Part shown: positions 53,538 through 63,647 of the stretch, in pieces
How the letters are laid out: every line of letters begins with the position of its first letter
Position numbering within the stretch: position 1 is the stretch's first letter
Source of the DNA: an uncultured Mycoplasmatales bacterium
Lineage (GTDB): Bacteria; Bacillota_I; Bacilli_A; UBA3375
Length of the DNA stretch: 64,000 nt
Direction: 5' to 3'
Assembly (NCBI GenBank): GCA_937936465.1
Contig: CALDDH010000005.1
Span: 1 to 64,000, forward strand
Notes under the pieces: generated by a model
Told to the model about the DNA's origin: nothing
The model's input: the letters and a program-made list of their open reading frames with translations, nothing else
The model's database searches: none
Program-made: the position numbers and the translations under genes

Positions 53538-55475
53538 ATGCAATTTAAATTAGAAAGTGGATTCTCACCAGCGGGAGATCAACCAAAAGCAATTAAAGGA
53601 CTAATGACTGGTTTAAAAGACAATCAAAAAGAACAAGTTTTACTTGGAGCTACAGGTACAGGTAAAACTTTTATTATGGCAAATATCATTGAACAAAATA
53701 AACGGCCAACAATTGTTTTAGCACACAATAAGACACTTGCATCTCAGTTGTATGGAGAACTTAAAGAATTCTTTCCTAATAATCGAGTAGAATACTTTGT
53801 AAGTTATTTTGATTATTATCAACCAGAAGCATATTTACCAGGTAATGATATATACATAGAAAAAGACTCGAAAATAAATGATGAGATTGAGCGTTTAAGA
53901 CATAGTGCTACAGCTTCGCTCTTTGAAGGTGAGGATGTAATAATCGTTTCATCTGTTTCTTGTATATATGGTCTTGGTTCACCAATTGATTATAATAATA
54001 TGGCTTTAAGCTTAAGAGAAGGACAAACAATTAAGCAAAAAGATATCATTTATAAATTAATTGACCTTCAATATCAAAGAAATGATTTAGATATTAAAAG
54101 GAGTAGCTTTAGTGTTAAAGGTGATGTTATTGAGTTTGTCCTACCATATCACGATAAACATAGCTTTAAAATTGAATTTTGGGGAGATGAGATTCAAAGT
54201 ATTAAAGAGATAGATATTATGAGTCAGAAAACTGTTCATAAATTAAAACATGTTGAAGTCTTTCCAGCATCACACTATGTTTTAAATCCCGATAAAGTTG
54301 AAGGAATTGTAGCTGAGATTAAAAGAGATCTTGATCAAGAAGTAGCAAAATTTATTTCAGAAGATAAGCAACTTGAAGCTCAAAGATTAAAACAAAGAAC
54401 AGAGTATGATATTGAAATGATTCGTGAAGTTGGTTACTGCTCAGGAATTGAAAACTATACAAGGTATTTTTCTGGTTTTGCCAAAGGACAAACACCTTAT
54501 ACACTATTAGACTATTTCCCAGAAAATTTCTTAATGATTGTAGATGAGTCACACGTTACATTATCACAAGTGAAAGCTATGTATGAAGGTGATAGAAGAA
54601 GAAAACAAAACTTAGTTGATTATGGATTTAGAGTTAAAGCAGCAATGGATAATAGACCACTTACATTTGATGAATTTAATAATAAATTAGATAAAATTAT
54701 TTATGTGTCTTCAACACCAGCTGAATATGAATTATCCCGAGTTGATCATAAAGTTGTTGAACAAGTTATCAGGCCAACTGGTCTTTTAGACCCAACAATT
54801 GAAATTAGAAAAAAAGAAAATCAAATTGATGATATTATTTCAGAAATTAAAGATGTCCAGAAAAAAGGTCAGAAAATATTAATTACTACTTTAACTAAAA
54901 AGATGTCAGAAGATTTAACTGATTATTTAAAAGAAAAAAAAATTAAGACAGCTTATTTACATAGTGAGATAAAAACTTTACAAAGAGTTCAAATAATCCA
55001 ACAATTAAGATCTGGTAAATATGATGTACTTGTTGGAATTAATTTACTGCGTGAAGGACTTGATATACCAGAAGTTTCACGAGTAATGATATTGGACGCT
55101 GATAAAGCTGGATTTCTTAGGTCTAGAACGTCACTAATTCAAATTATTGGTAGAGCTTCAAGAAATAGTGATGGTAAAGTTGTGATGTATGCAAATGAGA
55201 TGACAAATGCAATGATTCAAGCAATTGATGAAACAGACCGCAGGCGTAATAAACAAATTAAATATAATCAAGATAATAATATTGTTCCAACAACGATTAA
55301 AAAAGATATTGCAAGCTTTGAGATGATTACAGATAACATTGATTTAACAAAAGTTAATAAAAAAGAAAAGAAATTAATTGTCTCAGAACTGATTTTAGAG
55401 CGAGACCGCTTTGCTAAAGCGATGAATTATGAAAAAGCAGCTGAAATAAGAGATTTAATCTTAGAGTTAGGATAA
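53538..55475 (+). CDS. uvrB: UvrABC excinuclease subunit B
   Basis: UvrB is a DNA-damage verification helicase of nucleotide excision repair. Its 645 residues have SGFSPAGDQPKAI at the N-terminus, Walker A GATGTGKT near 37-44, the beta-hairpin region YFDYYQPEAYLP, helicase motifs such as IVDESHVTLSQ and INLLREGLDIPEVS, and a C-terminal UVR motif (ERDRFAKAMNYEKAAEIRD). The usual partner uvrA is not adjacent; mutS follows after 18 bp. Confidence 0.97.
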   Translation: MQFKLESGFSPAGDQPKAIKGLMTGLKDNQKEQVLLGATGTGKTFIMANIIEQNKRPTIVLAHNKTLASQLYGELKEFFPNNRVEYFVSYFDYYQPEAYLPGNDIYIEKDSKINDEIERLRHSATASLFEGEDVIIVSSVSCIYGLGSPIDYNNMALSLREGQTIKQKDIIYKLIDLQYQRNDLDIKRSSFSVKGDVIEFVLPYHDKHSFKIEFWGDEIQSIKEIDIMSQKTVHKLKHVEVFPASHYVLNPDKVEGIVAEIKRDLDQEVAKFISEDKQLEAQRLKQRTEYDIEMIREVGYCSGIENYTRYFSGFAKGQTPYTLLDYFPENFLMIVDESHVTLSQVKAMYEGDRRRKQNLVDYGFRVKAAMDNRPLTFDEFNNKLDKIIYVSSTPAEYELSRVDHKVVEQVIRPTGLLDPTIEIRKKENQIDDIISEIKDVQKKGQKILITTLTKKMSEDLTDYLKEKKIKTAYLHSEIKTLQRVQIIQQLRSGKYDVLVGINLLREGLDIPEVSRVMILDADKAGFLRSRTSLIQIIGRASRNSDGKVVMYANEMTNAMIQAIDETDRRRNKQIKYNQDNNIVPTTIKKDIASFEMITDNIDLTKVNKKEKKLIVSELILERDRFAKAMNYEKAAEIRDLILELG

Positions 55476-55493
55476 TTAAAATAAGGAGGAAAG

Positions 55494-58016
55494 ATGAATA
55501 TTATAGATATTAATAAAGATCAATTAACTAATTCTATTCGTCAATATTATGACATTAAGATTGATCATCTTGATGTTGTTATTTTATTTCAATTAGGTGA
55601 TTTTTATGAAATGTTTTTTGAAGATGCAATTGAAATTTCAAACTTACTTGAATTAACATTAACTACTAAAAATGCGGGCTTAACTGAAAAAATTCCAATG
55701 GCTGGCATCCCGGTTAAAAGTTTAGATGAATATTTAAAAAAATTGATTCAGCATGATAAAAAAGTTGGAATTGTTACGCAGGTAACTGATATTAATATTC
55801 AAAATAATTTAGTTCATAGAAAGTTAAGTAAAATAATAACGCCAGGAACATATCATGACCCTCAAAATAAAGATAATATTTATATATGTGCTATTAGTAA
55901 TGAAATTACACCTAAAATATCATATATTGATTTAGCAACTGGTGAGGCTAATAATGCTGATTTCTTTAACCTTAGTGAAGCTATTAATGAAGCAATTAGA
56001 ATTGGCGTTAAAGAAATAATCGTTGATTACCAAATTGATTTAGATTTCATTGATATTTTAAATCATTATAATATTAAAGTTAATTACTTTGAAAGAGATT
56101 GTGATTTTAAACTTGAAAATCAAATAATTGAGCACAATGATATGACTGATATTAACAATTTATTACTAAATTATTTATGTGCTAATAATCATAATATTTC
56201 ACATGTCACAAATTTCACTTATTTGATTAGTAATAACTATATGAAATTAAGTTTAAGCACACAAAGACAATTAGAATTAATTGAAACGATGAATGATCGT
56301 GAATATAAGGGAAGCTTGTTTGCCTATTTAAATCAAACTAAAACAGCAATGGGTAGAAGGTTACTTAAGAAATGGATAACTAGGCCATTGTTTGATCTTC
56401 AGCAAATTAGCTACCGACAAAATATTGTTGAGTCTTTTAGTACTAATAATCAAACTGTTTTACTAATAATTGATATTTTAAATCAAATATATGATTTTGA
56501 AAGAATAATTGGACGCTTAAATGACGGTGTGATTGCTCCAAGAGAAATGTATCAACTAAAGAAGTCTATTTGTAATTTAAATAATTTAAAACAACTATTA
56601 TTAAAGTTTGATAATAATGATTTAAATCAATTATCAGCTAATGTTGATCCGCTTGATGATATATATCAATTAATTGAACCGGCAATTGAAGAAAATAATT
56701 TGATTAGTTCGTTGCAAGGTGGGATTATTTTAGCTAATTATAATCAAGAACTTGATCGACTGCGTGCTTTGAAATATAATTCAAAACAATGGTTAGCTGA
56801 ATTTGAAATAAAAGAAAGAGAAAAAAGTAATATTAAAAATTTAAAAATTAAGTATAATAAAATTTTTGGGTATTTCATTGAAATTACAAACTCAAATATA
56901 CATTTAGTACCTGATAATTATATTCGTAAACAAACGATGGCTAATTGTGAGCGTTATATAACCGATGAGCTTAAGCAAGTTGAAAATGAAATATTAAATG
57001 CTGAAGATAAAATCAATGATTTAGAAGCATTTTTATTTGATGAAATTAAGCAAAAAATTAAAAAACAAATACCACGCTTAAAAATAGTCGCTAATCAAAT
57101 ATCAATGATTGATGTATTAACTACCTTTAGCAAAATATCACTTGAAAATAATTTAGTTAGACCAAAATTCTCTGAAACTAATCAAATAAATATTGAAGAA
57201 GGAAGACATCCAATAGTTGAAACACTTGTTGATGAGTTTATTGTTAATGACTGCATGATGGATAAAGATATTAAGACATTATTAATTACAGGACCAAATA
57301 TGGCCGGTAAGAGTACATACATGCGTCAAGTTGTCTTAATTTCAATAATGGCACAAATTGGGATGAATGTACCCGCTAAAAAAGCAATATTACCTATCTT
57401 CGATCAAATATTTACAAGAATTGGAGCAAGTGATGATTTAAGTCAAGGTCAAAGTACATTTATGGTTGAAATGAATGAGACGGCATTTGCTTTAAAATAC
57501 TCAACTGATGACTCACTTATTATTTTTGATGAATTAGGTCGTGGGACATCAACTTATGATGGAATTGCTCTAGCTCAAGCAATTATTGAATATTTAGATC
57601 AAAAGAATTTATCAAAAGTATTATTTTCAACTCACTATCACGAACTTGTAACAATTGCACATGATTTAAAAACAGTCAAGAATGTCCATGTTAAAGCTCA
57701 AGAAGTTGATGACAAATTAGTCTTCTATCATAAATTAATTGATGGTGCAGTTCAAAAGAGCTATGGTATTCAAGTAGCATCCCTTGCTAAAATACCAACA
57801 GATGTTATATACCGTTCAAAAGAAATAATTAAACAGTTAGAAAAAGATGAATCAAATCATATTGATATAAATAAAGTTGATAATAGTATTAATAATCAAT
57901 TAATTAATAAAATTAATAATTTAGAAAGTGAATTAAATAAATATTCAGCTTTAAAAGATATTGACCTTAATAATTTAACACCTATGCAAGCATTTGAAAT
58001 ACTTAAAAAAATTTAG
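55494..58016 (+). CDS. mutS: DNA mismatch repair protein MutS
   Basis: MutS is a mismatch recognition ATPase of 840 residues. The mismatch-binding motif is in FQLGDFYEMFFEDA (Phe-x-Glu type, FYE). The lever and clamp domains include YNKIFGYFIEITNSN. The ATPase domain has Walker A TGPNMAGKSTYMRQ near 599, Walker B LIIFDELGRGTST and the STHYHEL His switch. AAGGAGG lies 5 bases before ATG. mutL is not next to it; uvrB is upstream, so this is a repair-gene pair. Confidence 0.97.
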   Translation: MNIIDINKDQLTNSIRQYYDIKIDHLDVVILFQLGDFYEMFFEDAIEISNLLELTLTTKNAGLTEKIPMAGIPVKSLDEYLKKLIQHDKKVGIVTQVTDINIQNNLVHRKLSKIITPGTYHDPQNKDNIYICAISNEITPKISYIDLATGEANNADFFNLSEAINEAIRIGVKEIIVDYQIDLDFIDILNHYNIKVNYFERDCDFKLENQIIEHNDMTDINNLLLNYLCANNHNISHVTNFTYLISNNYMKLSLSTQRQLELIETMNDREYKGSLFAYLNQTKTAMGRRLLKKWITRPLFDLQQISYRQNIVESFSTNNQTVLLIIDILNQIYDFERIIGRLNDGVIAPREMYQLKKSICNLNNLKQLLLKFDNNDLNQLSANVDPLDDIYQLIEPAIEENNLISSLQGGIILANYNQELDRLRALKYNSKQWLAEFEIKEREKSNIKNLKIKYNKIFGYFIEITNSNIHLVPDNYIRKQTMANCERYITDELKQVENEILNAEDKINDLEAFLFDEIKQKIKKQIPRLKIVANQISMIDVLTTFSKISLENNLVRPKFSETNQINIEEGRHPIVETLVDEFIVNDCMMDKDIKTLLITGPNMAGKSTYMRQVVLISIMAQIGMNVPAKKAILPIFDQIFTRIGASDDLSQGQSTFMVEMNETAFALKYSTDDSLIIFDELGRGTSTYDGIALAQAIIEYLDQKNLSKVLFSTHYHELVTIAHDLKTVKNVHVKAQEVDDKLVFYHKLIDGAVQKSYGIQVASLAKIPTDVIYRSKEIIKQLEKDESNHIDINKVDNSINNQLINKINNLESELNKYSALKDIDLNNLTPMQAFEILKKI

Positions 58017-58137
58017 GGCGAAAAATTTTTCCCCAACAAACTAGTAAACAATGGTAAGATAAATATGGGGGAACTTACATTAAGAGTATGAGATTGAATT
58101 TATTAAAATCTACTAAAGTTCTTGTTTGAATAAAAAG

Positions 58138-58160
58138 TATACTGGAGAGTATATTTTTTT
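58138..58160 (+). terminator. Terminator after mutS
   Basis: A 6 bp TATACT/AGTATA stem with loop GGAG is followed by T7. It lies 120 bases after the mutS stop; that spacer holds only a weak GGG/CCC inverted repeat. Confidence 0.7.
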
Positions 58161-58184
58161 TATGAAGTATAGAAAATTAAATAA

Positions 58185-58214
58185 AAAACCCCACTAATTA
58201 TTAAGTGGGGTTTT
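58185..58214 (-). terminator. Bidirectional terminator overlapping the end of the permease gene
   Basis: A perfect 11 bp stem AAAACCCCACT/AGTGGGGTTTT spans the permease stop codon (TAG on the minus strand at 58196-58194). The last six codons lie inside the hairpin. Poly-A and poly-T flanks suit both strands. Confidence 0.9.
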
Positions 58215-59531
58215 TGGCTGATAAAAATACTGACCAATGGCAATTACAATTGATGAAAATCCAATGTAAATTAATCCATTTTCTGTAAAAGAACCAAATA
58301 TTACAGTTAAGTTAACAACTAATGCTAAAAACAAATATATGTAAGTTCTTCTACTTAACTTATTCCTTTTAATTCTTGGTATTATTCCAAGGAATAAAAT
58401 ACAATAAAATACGTAGTTTACAATAACAGGAAGGCTATCTATTTGTATTCCCATGCTTGAAATTATATTTGTTGGATGTCCAGAACTGTCTGTTTGTAAC
58501 GATAATGCATGGATAAGTAAAAAGAAACATACAAATGGAATACCAAATAAAACTGAATTAAGTGACACACCTCTTTTTTGACTAATTTCTTTTAAATTAA
58601 AACGGTCTTTCATCATTTTATTTTGAACTAATGCATGTGGTAATCTAAAGTATGCAAGCATCATTCCGTTTAAACCACCATATACAGAGATCATTACAAA
58701 TAAAGTGATTATCTTATCATTGTTAAAAATTATTTGACTAGCTTGGGCAACATGGGCATCTCCAGATGCAATAATTGAATCGACCCCAATTAAGCGTGTC
58801 ATTCCAACAAAGTATAAGATATAAACAATCATAATAATTGTAGTGCCTAAAACTAATGCTCTTGGTAAGTTCTTTTGAACATTTTTAACTTCTCCTGAAA
58901 TACTTGTTGCTATAATCCATCCATCAAAACTAAATGCGATTGCTATTAATAATGGAAATAAATCAAGTTGTAATGTTTCAGAACTTTGAGATACTTGAGT
59001 TGTTTGACTTGGAGCTAAAAATAAACCAACTATTGCAATTATAATTAAAGGAATTAATTTCAAAACTGTAGAAATTTTTGAAATTAAACCTGAAAAATTA
59101 GTAGAAAAATAATTAGTTAATAAAGTTAGAGTATAAAAGAAAACTGTTAAAATCCATATTCCATCATCGATCCCTAAAAATATTAATGTAAAATCAGCTG
59201 TAACCCATGATAATAAGGCAATCATTGCAGGAAAGTGAATTGTCACTAAAAACCATCCAACACTAAATCCATAACGATGACCTAAAACCATTTGGGAATA
59301 GGCGATTATTCCACCTTCATTATCTGATTCAATTGCATAATTTGAAACAAGTAATGCCCCAAATATTACTCCTGTCCCAATAAATAAAAATGCTAAAACA
59401 CCGATATATGTATTTCCGCCTGAATAAATCAAAATATCATCTGCTTTAAAAAATATTCCTGATCCAATTACTATTCCAATTACAAGACTTATCGTGGTTG
59501 CTATTCCAAACCTTTTTTCTGTACTATTCAT
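58194..59531 (-). CDS. APC superfamily amino acid permease
   Basis: The 445-residue membrane protein has about 12 transmembrane segments. The family opening FGIATTISLVIGIVIGSGIFF in helix 1 forms the substrate site, and NEGGIIAYSQMVLG and AFSFDGWIIATSISGEVKN further support the LAT-like group of amino-acid exchangers. The substrate is not predictable. ATG 59531 is chosen over an in-frame TTG at 59549 because GGAG lies between them. A minus-strand TATAAT at 59572-59567 is the likely -10 box. It is transcribed divergently from the HtrA gene. Confidence 0.88.
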   Translation of the reverse strand: MNSTEKRFGIATTISLVIGIVIGSGIFFKADDILIYSGGNTYIGVLAFLFIGTGVIFGALLVSNYAIESDNEGGIIAYSQMVLGHRYGFSVGWFLVTIHFPAMIALLSWVTADFTLIFLGIDDGIWILTVFFYTLTLLTNYFSTNFSGLISKISTVLKLIPLIIIAIVGLFLAPSQTTQVSQSSETLQLDLFPLLIAIAFSFDGWIIATSISGEVKNVQKNLPRALVLGTTIIMIVYILYFVGMTRLIGVDSIIASGDAHVAQASQIIFNNDKIITLFVMISVYGGLNGMMLAYFRLPHALVQNKMMKDRFNLKEISQKRGVSLNSVLFGIPFVCFFLLIHALSLQTDSSGHPTNIISSMGIQIDSLPVIVNYVFYCILFLGIIPRIKRNKLSRRTYIYLFLALVVNLTVIFGSFTENGLIYIGFSSIVIAIGQYFYQPKTPLNN

Positions 59532-59614
59532 TATCTTTGTCAACTCCAATTTTATTTTTACAGTAAATTATAACATAAATTATTAAAAAAATGAAATATA
59601 ATTTAGTTTTTTGT

Positions 59615-59620
59615 TATAAT
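59615..59620 (+). promoter_or_regulatory. -10 box of the HtrA-like gene
   Basis: TATAAT lies 30 bases before ATG 59651, with a weak -35 TGAAAT at 17 bp. The divergent permease promoter lies only about 45 bases away, so the two may share control. Confidence 0.55.
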
Positions 59621-59650
59621 GGTGATAGAATAAAAAACTAAGGAGGAAAT

Positions 59651-60496
59651 ATGTTTGATATGTTTAAAGGCGCAATAGGTGGTGTTTTAGCATTTTTATT
59701 TTTATTTATGCTAATGTCAATTCTTAACTTATCTTTGGTAGAACCATTTGAAAAAGTAGAAGCACCAGAAAATAATGCTAATCAAGTATATAATGATTCT
59801 GTTGGTGGTGTTATAAGTATTATTAACTATCAAGAACAGGAATCAATTCAAAAATTTTTAACTGGTGAAGAGTCACTTACTGAAACAGCAGTTGGAAGTG
59901 GATTTGTTTATAAACAAGATGAAGAAGGTTATTATTATGCTTTAACTAACAATCATGTTATTGAAGGAAGTGATGATATTCGTATTTTACTTTCATCAGA
60001 AGCATCAACTGATGATAATCTAATTCAAGCTGAAGTATTAGGCTCAGATCCTGTATATGATGTTGCTGTTGTTAAATTTAAAACAGATAAAGATGTAAAA
60101 GTTCTTCCTTTAGGAGATTCAGATGAAATTCAAACAGGTGAAGTAGTTTATGCAATTGGATCACCATATGGAATTGATTTCTCAGGATCAATTACTGCAG
60201 GAATTATATCTGCACCACTTAGAAGTTTTGATCGCCTTGGCTATAGTTATAGTTATATTCAAACTGATGCAGCAATTAACCCTGGAAACAGTGGAGGACC
60301 ACTATTAAATGAAGATGGTGAAGTAGTTGGAATGAATACACTTAAAATAGCTGATGGTGAAACGGATAATATGGGATTTGCAATTCCAATCAATATGGTT
60401 AAAGATATTGCAGAAGAACTGGAAAAAGGTAATATTCCATCTCAAAGTGAAGGCTTTGCAGAAGAATATTCAAAAGGTATTAAAAATATATTTTAA
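59651..60496 (+). CDS. HtrA-like trypsin-family serine protease without PDZ domain
   Basis: The 281-residue protein is anchored by an N-terminal transmembrane helix (about 8-30), with the protease domain outside. The catalytic triad is His102 (TNNHVIEG), Asp137 (VYDVAVVK) and Ser214 (NPGNSGGP). Family members usually degrade or refold damaged exported proteins. Here the chain ends soon after the protease domain, so the C-terminal PDZ domain of HtrA/DegP is missing. AAGGAGG precedes ATG. Confidence 0.92.
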   Translation: MFDMFKGAIGGVLAFLFLFMLMSILNLSLVEPFEKVEAPENNANQVYNDSVGGVISIINYQEQESIQKFLTGEESLTETAVGSGFVYKQDEEGYYYALTNNHVIEGSDDIRILLSSEASTDDNLIQAEVLGSDPVYDVAVVKFKTDKDVKVLPLGDSDEIQTGEVVYAIGSPYGIDFSGSITAGIISAPLRSFDRLGYSYSYIQTDAAINPGNSGGPLLNEDGEVVGMNTLKIADGETDNMGFAIPINMVKDIAEELEKGNIPSQSEGFAEEYSKGIKNIF

Positions 60497-60590
60497 AGGA
60501 AATTAAATTATAATAATAAATATATAAATTTATAAAATAAATATTAACTTATTTAAAATAAAAAATAAAAAAATAGTTTAATTTTATTAA

Positions 60591-60622
60591 GATGATTTCG
60601 ATATTAATTCGAAATCATTTTT
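60591..60622 (+). terminator. Terminator after the HtrA-like gene
   Basis: A perfect 10 bp stem ATGATTTCGA/TCGAAATCAT with a 7-base loop is followed by T5. Confidence 0.9.
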
Positions 60623-61030
60623 CTATTCAATAAATTATTTATAATGTATTTATTAGGAAACTTTATCAAATTAATGGGATAAGAGTATTTATTGAAATCA
60701 TAACTACATATAAAATAAACTTAAATCATAAATTGTTAATTTATTAGAAAGTGGAATAGATTGTCAAATTTTAATGTTACAAAATAATAAATATGATTAC
60801 AATATCATAACCTTTGTTACGTTATATGTAACATATATTCAAACAAATAATTAAATAAAATACATATGTTTTATAGTTAATTTATATAATAAGGAAAAAG
60901 AACATCTGGAATTTAAAATGGTATGTTCAATTATGATAGATATAATTTTTAAAAGATTATTAAAAAGTGTACATCAACTATATGTTGCTTTTGATAAGTG
61001 TATTGATTACTATAAAAATAACTGTACGCA
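60623..61030. other. Intergenic region, AT-rich, no gene seen
   Basis: About 400 bases without a credible ORF or start site. A short inverted repeat TGTTAC-N7-GTAACA at about 60813-60831 could be a protein-binding site. TTGTCA at 60761-60766 has a poor -10 partner. Confidence 0.5.
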
Positions 61031-61059
61031 TTCACATCTTAATTGTAAGGCACTATAAT
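61031..61059 (+). promoter_or_regulatory. Promoter of the second sRNA candidate
   Basis: TTCACA at 61031-61036 and TATAAT at 61054-61059 are separated by 17 bp. Confidence 0.75.
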
Positions 61060-61065
61060 AGGATA

Positions 61066-61185
61066 GAGTAGAATAAGAATATGTAAAAGATATTCAATAA
61101 GCTTTAATACTTTAATTATTATATTTGTTAATCAGCATGTATATTTATATAGGAAAAGACAAGCTGATCAAAGCTTGTCTTTTTA
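61066..61185 (+). ncRNA. Candidate sRNA upstream of the BCCT gene end
   Basis: A transcript of about 120 nt is bounded by a good promoter and a perfect 12 bp terminator. It contains a GAAUAU/AUAUUC hairpin at 61077-61095 and no ORF with a start signal. Its function is unknown. The terminator may instead serve only the convergent BCCT gene, so the call rests mainly on the promoter. Confidence 0.5.
61154..61184. terminator. Bidirectional terminator between sRNA candidate and BCCT gene
   Basis: A 12 bp perfect stem AAAAGACAAGCT/AGCTTGTCTTTT has loop GATCAA. The T run favours the plus strand, and the flanking A run gives a shorter U tail on the minus strand. Confidence 0.9.
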
Positions 61186-61310
61186 AAAATTAAGGTTTTA
61201 TTTTAATTAAATTGGTTTTGATAAGAAAGAAATTATATGAAATGAAAATATTATTTACTATAATAATAATCACCTCATGAACTAATTATAACACCAACTT
61301 AAAAAAATTG

Positions 61311-62864
61311 CTAGGAAAAATTTTTCGCCTCTTTAATTAACATGTATAATAGGCTGAAAACTATGTATATAAAGAGGATTGTAAGAGGAAAACCAACAAT
61401 GATTAAGATCGTTTGAATTAAGTTAAGTCCAGCTGAGCCACCTAGTATTAAAATAATAATAGCAAGTAAACCTTCAATAGATGCCCATAGTATTTTCTGA
61501 TTTCTTGTTGTTTGTCTTTTTCCACCATTAGCAAGACCATCAATAATTAATGATCCTGAATCACTAGATGTAACAAAAAAGTTAATAACTAATATTAATG
61601 ATGTAAACTCTAAGATAATTAATAGGAGTTTAGATTTAATAAGCATATTCAACATTGCAAATAAACTTAATGATACATCTTGGTTTACAATATTTAATAG
61701 TTCACCACCACTTTCATTATTAACAAAGATAGCTGTTGTTCCAAATACACCAAACCATAAAACTGTAATTATAGTTGGAACTAAAATAACTGATAATAAG
61801 AATTCTCTAATAGTTCTTCCTTTTGATATTTTAGCAATAAACATTCCGACAAAAATTGACCAACTAATCCACCATGCTAAATAAAAGATAGTCCATGATT
61901 TGGTCCACTCCGTATCAACATCTTTCACAGATGCACTAACTTGAACTAAATCAAATATATAATATAATAAAGATGAGATTGTTTCTTTAAAGATTAATAA
62001 TGTTGGCCCTAACAATAATAGGAATATAGCAATTCCAAAGGCAATCTTAATGTTATACTCACTTAATAATTTAACACCTTTATTTAAACCGGATATAACG
62101 GATAATGTTGCAAGAAATGTAATGAAGATAATAATAATAACTTGAACTTGAGGCGAGATAGTTATTCCAAATAAATAATTTAAACCAGAATTTATTTGCA
62201 TTGCACCTAAACCTAAAGATGAAGCTAAAGCAAATAAAGTAATTATAATTGCAAAGGCATCAATTATATCACCTGTTATTCCAAAAATCTTATTTTTAAA
62301 TATTGGATAAAATAAACTTCTTGGTGAAAGTGGTAAATTCATATTATATGTATAAAATGCTAAAGCTAATCCCATCACAGCATATATTACCCAAGCGTGG
62401 ATACCCCAATTAAAATAAGTTGTTGCCAAAGCATTTGATGTACTTGATAAATCACTATAAAGAGGAGTGCCTGAACTATGATATAAAGGTTCTGCTACTG
62501 CCCAGAAAATTAAACCAATACCCATCCCAGCACTAAATAGCATTGAGTACCATGAAAAGTTTTTAAATTCTGGTTTTGATTCTTTACCACCAAGTCTTAT
62601 TTTACCTAAAGGTGTAATTACGATAACTATTGCAAATATTATTAATAAATTAGTAACCATAATAAATGAATTGTCAAAATTTATTAGTATATAATCTTGT
62701 AATTGAAAAATCTTATCAACAAAATCTTCTCCAAATATTAAAGCAAAAATTATAAACAATAAGATAAAACTCATTGCCATTAATGTTATATTTAAATTTA
62801 AATCTAATCCATATTTTCTAAAATTCTGTGCATGTAATTTGGAAGTTTTCTTCAAATTAGTCAT
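61311..62864 (-). CDS. BCCT family glycine betaine/choline transporter
   Basis: The 517-residue membrane protein has 12 predicted segments of the betaine-carnitine-choline transporter family. Diagnostic parts are FSAGMGIGLIFWAVAEPLYH (helix 3, with GMGIG at 113-117 as in Na-coupled betaine carriers) and the Trp-rich signature AWWISWSIFVGMFIAKISKG followed by GRTIREF. It imports compatible solutes under osmotic stress. AGGAGAAG lies just before ATG 62864. An extended -10 box (TGCTATAAT, minus strand, 62928-62920) is the likely promoter. Confidence 0.93.
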   Translation of the reverse strand: MTNLKKTSKLHAQNFRKYGLDLNLNITLMAMSFILLFIIFALIFGEDFVDKIFQLQDYILINFDNSFIMVTNLLIIFAIVIVITPLGKIRLGGKESKPEFKNFSWYSMLFSAGMGIGLIFWAVAEPLYHSSGTPLYSDLSSTSNALATTYFNWGIHAWVIYAVMGLALAFYTYNMNLPLSPRSLFYPIFKNKIFGITGDIIDAFAIIITLFALASSLGLGAMQINSGLNYLFGITISPQVQVIIIIFITFLATLSVISGLNKGVKLLSEYNIKIAFGIAIFLLLLGPTLLIFKETISSLLYYIFDLVQVSASVKDVDTEWTKSWTIFYLAWWISWSIFVGMFIAKISKGRTIREFLLSVILVPTIITVLWFGVFGTTAIFVNNESGGELLNIVNQDVSLSLFAMLNMLIKSKLLLIILEFTSLILVINFFVTSSDSGSLIIDGLANGGKRQTTRNQKILWASIEGLLAIIILILGGSAGLNLIQTILIIVGFPLTILFIYIVFSLLYMLIKEAKNFS

Positions 62865-63320
62865 ATCTCTTCTCCTATTCCATTAATGAATAGAGTTAGA
62901 GTGCTTAAAATTTTTAATAATTATAGCATTAGTTAAATACTATAGTTAATTACCATTTTAAAAATGATCCTTAACAAGCCCCAGTTCTATTAGAGATGTT
63001 TTTCGTAGAAAATTTTCTTTTTTACAGAAAATTCATTTTAATCGACTTAGTTTAAACTAAGACTAATAAAAACTCATTATCTAAATAATAATTTTCTTTA
63101 CTTCACATATCAAATATACTTATATATAGTATAATAACATAATTTATAGAAGCATGCAAATTATGTTTTATAAATGAATAATGGGGGAGATTGAAGTTTG
63201 AAGTGCAAAAAAAAGCATATTATAGAAAAAGATAGTTAAAATGTAATTGTCATCACACAAATACATAAAATAACTACCTATATATGCATTATGCAATAGT
63301 TAGTTATTTGGAAGTATTAA
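62865..63320. other. Intergenic region upstream of the BCCT gene
   Basis: It contains the BCCT promoter near 62920-62928 and a perfect 16-base palindrome CTTAGTTTAAACTAAG at 63046-63061, a possible operator. A 14-codon TTG frame at 63191 (after GGGGGAGA) is probably a relic. No gene was found. Confidence 0.5.
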
Positions 63321-63329
63321 CTATGAAAA

Positions 63330-63540
63330 TTACAAATATCTGTCTGCTCATCATTTGGATATCAGTTCGATTAATTGGAGATTCTTCTGGAAATAAACCA
63401 CCTTATAAAACTTCTGTTTTTATGTTTAATGATAAGTTGTTCTATCAGATCATCTTCAAACTTCTTACTTGTCAATATTTTTTATTATTTTTTTATAGTA
63501 TCCAGAAATTGATAGTTCTAAATTATTGCATATTTTCTAT
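63330..63540 (-). pseudogene. Remnant of an IS3-family transposase (OrfB part)
   Basis: On the minus strand 63535-63469 encodes KICNNLELSISGYYKK, the conserved N-terminal SGYYK segment of IS3 OrfB transposases. After a one-base frameshift, SKKFEDDLIEQLIIKHKNRS follows at about 63462-63408, matching the next region of the family. A third shifted piece with INRTDIQMMSRQ follows. The DDE catalytic domain is absent, so the element is dead and truncated. The plus-strand open frame here is a shadow. Confidence 0.6.
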
Positions 63541-63647
63541 TGTATCTGTTTTAGTTAGCCTTGGAAATGTATTGCTTTCTGTAAAACAATTTATAACATC
63601 AAACTTAATCACCTTTTTGATATAATCGCCTTTCATTTTAATTTGAC

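Noticed and set aside
63284-63625. 113-codon hydrophobic plus-strand ORF
   Set aside because: It is the shadow of the IS3 OrfB remnant on the other strand, and it has no ribosome binding site.
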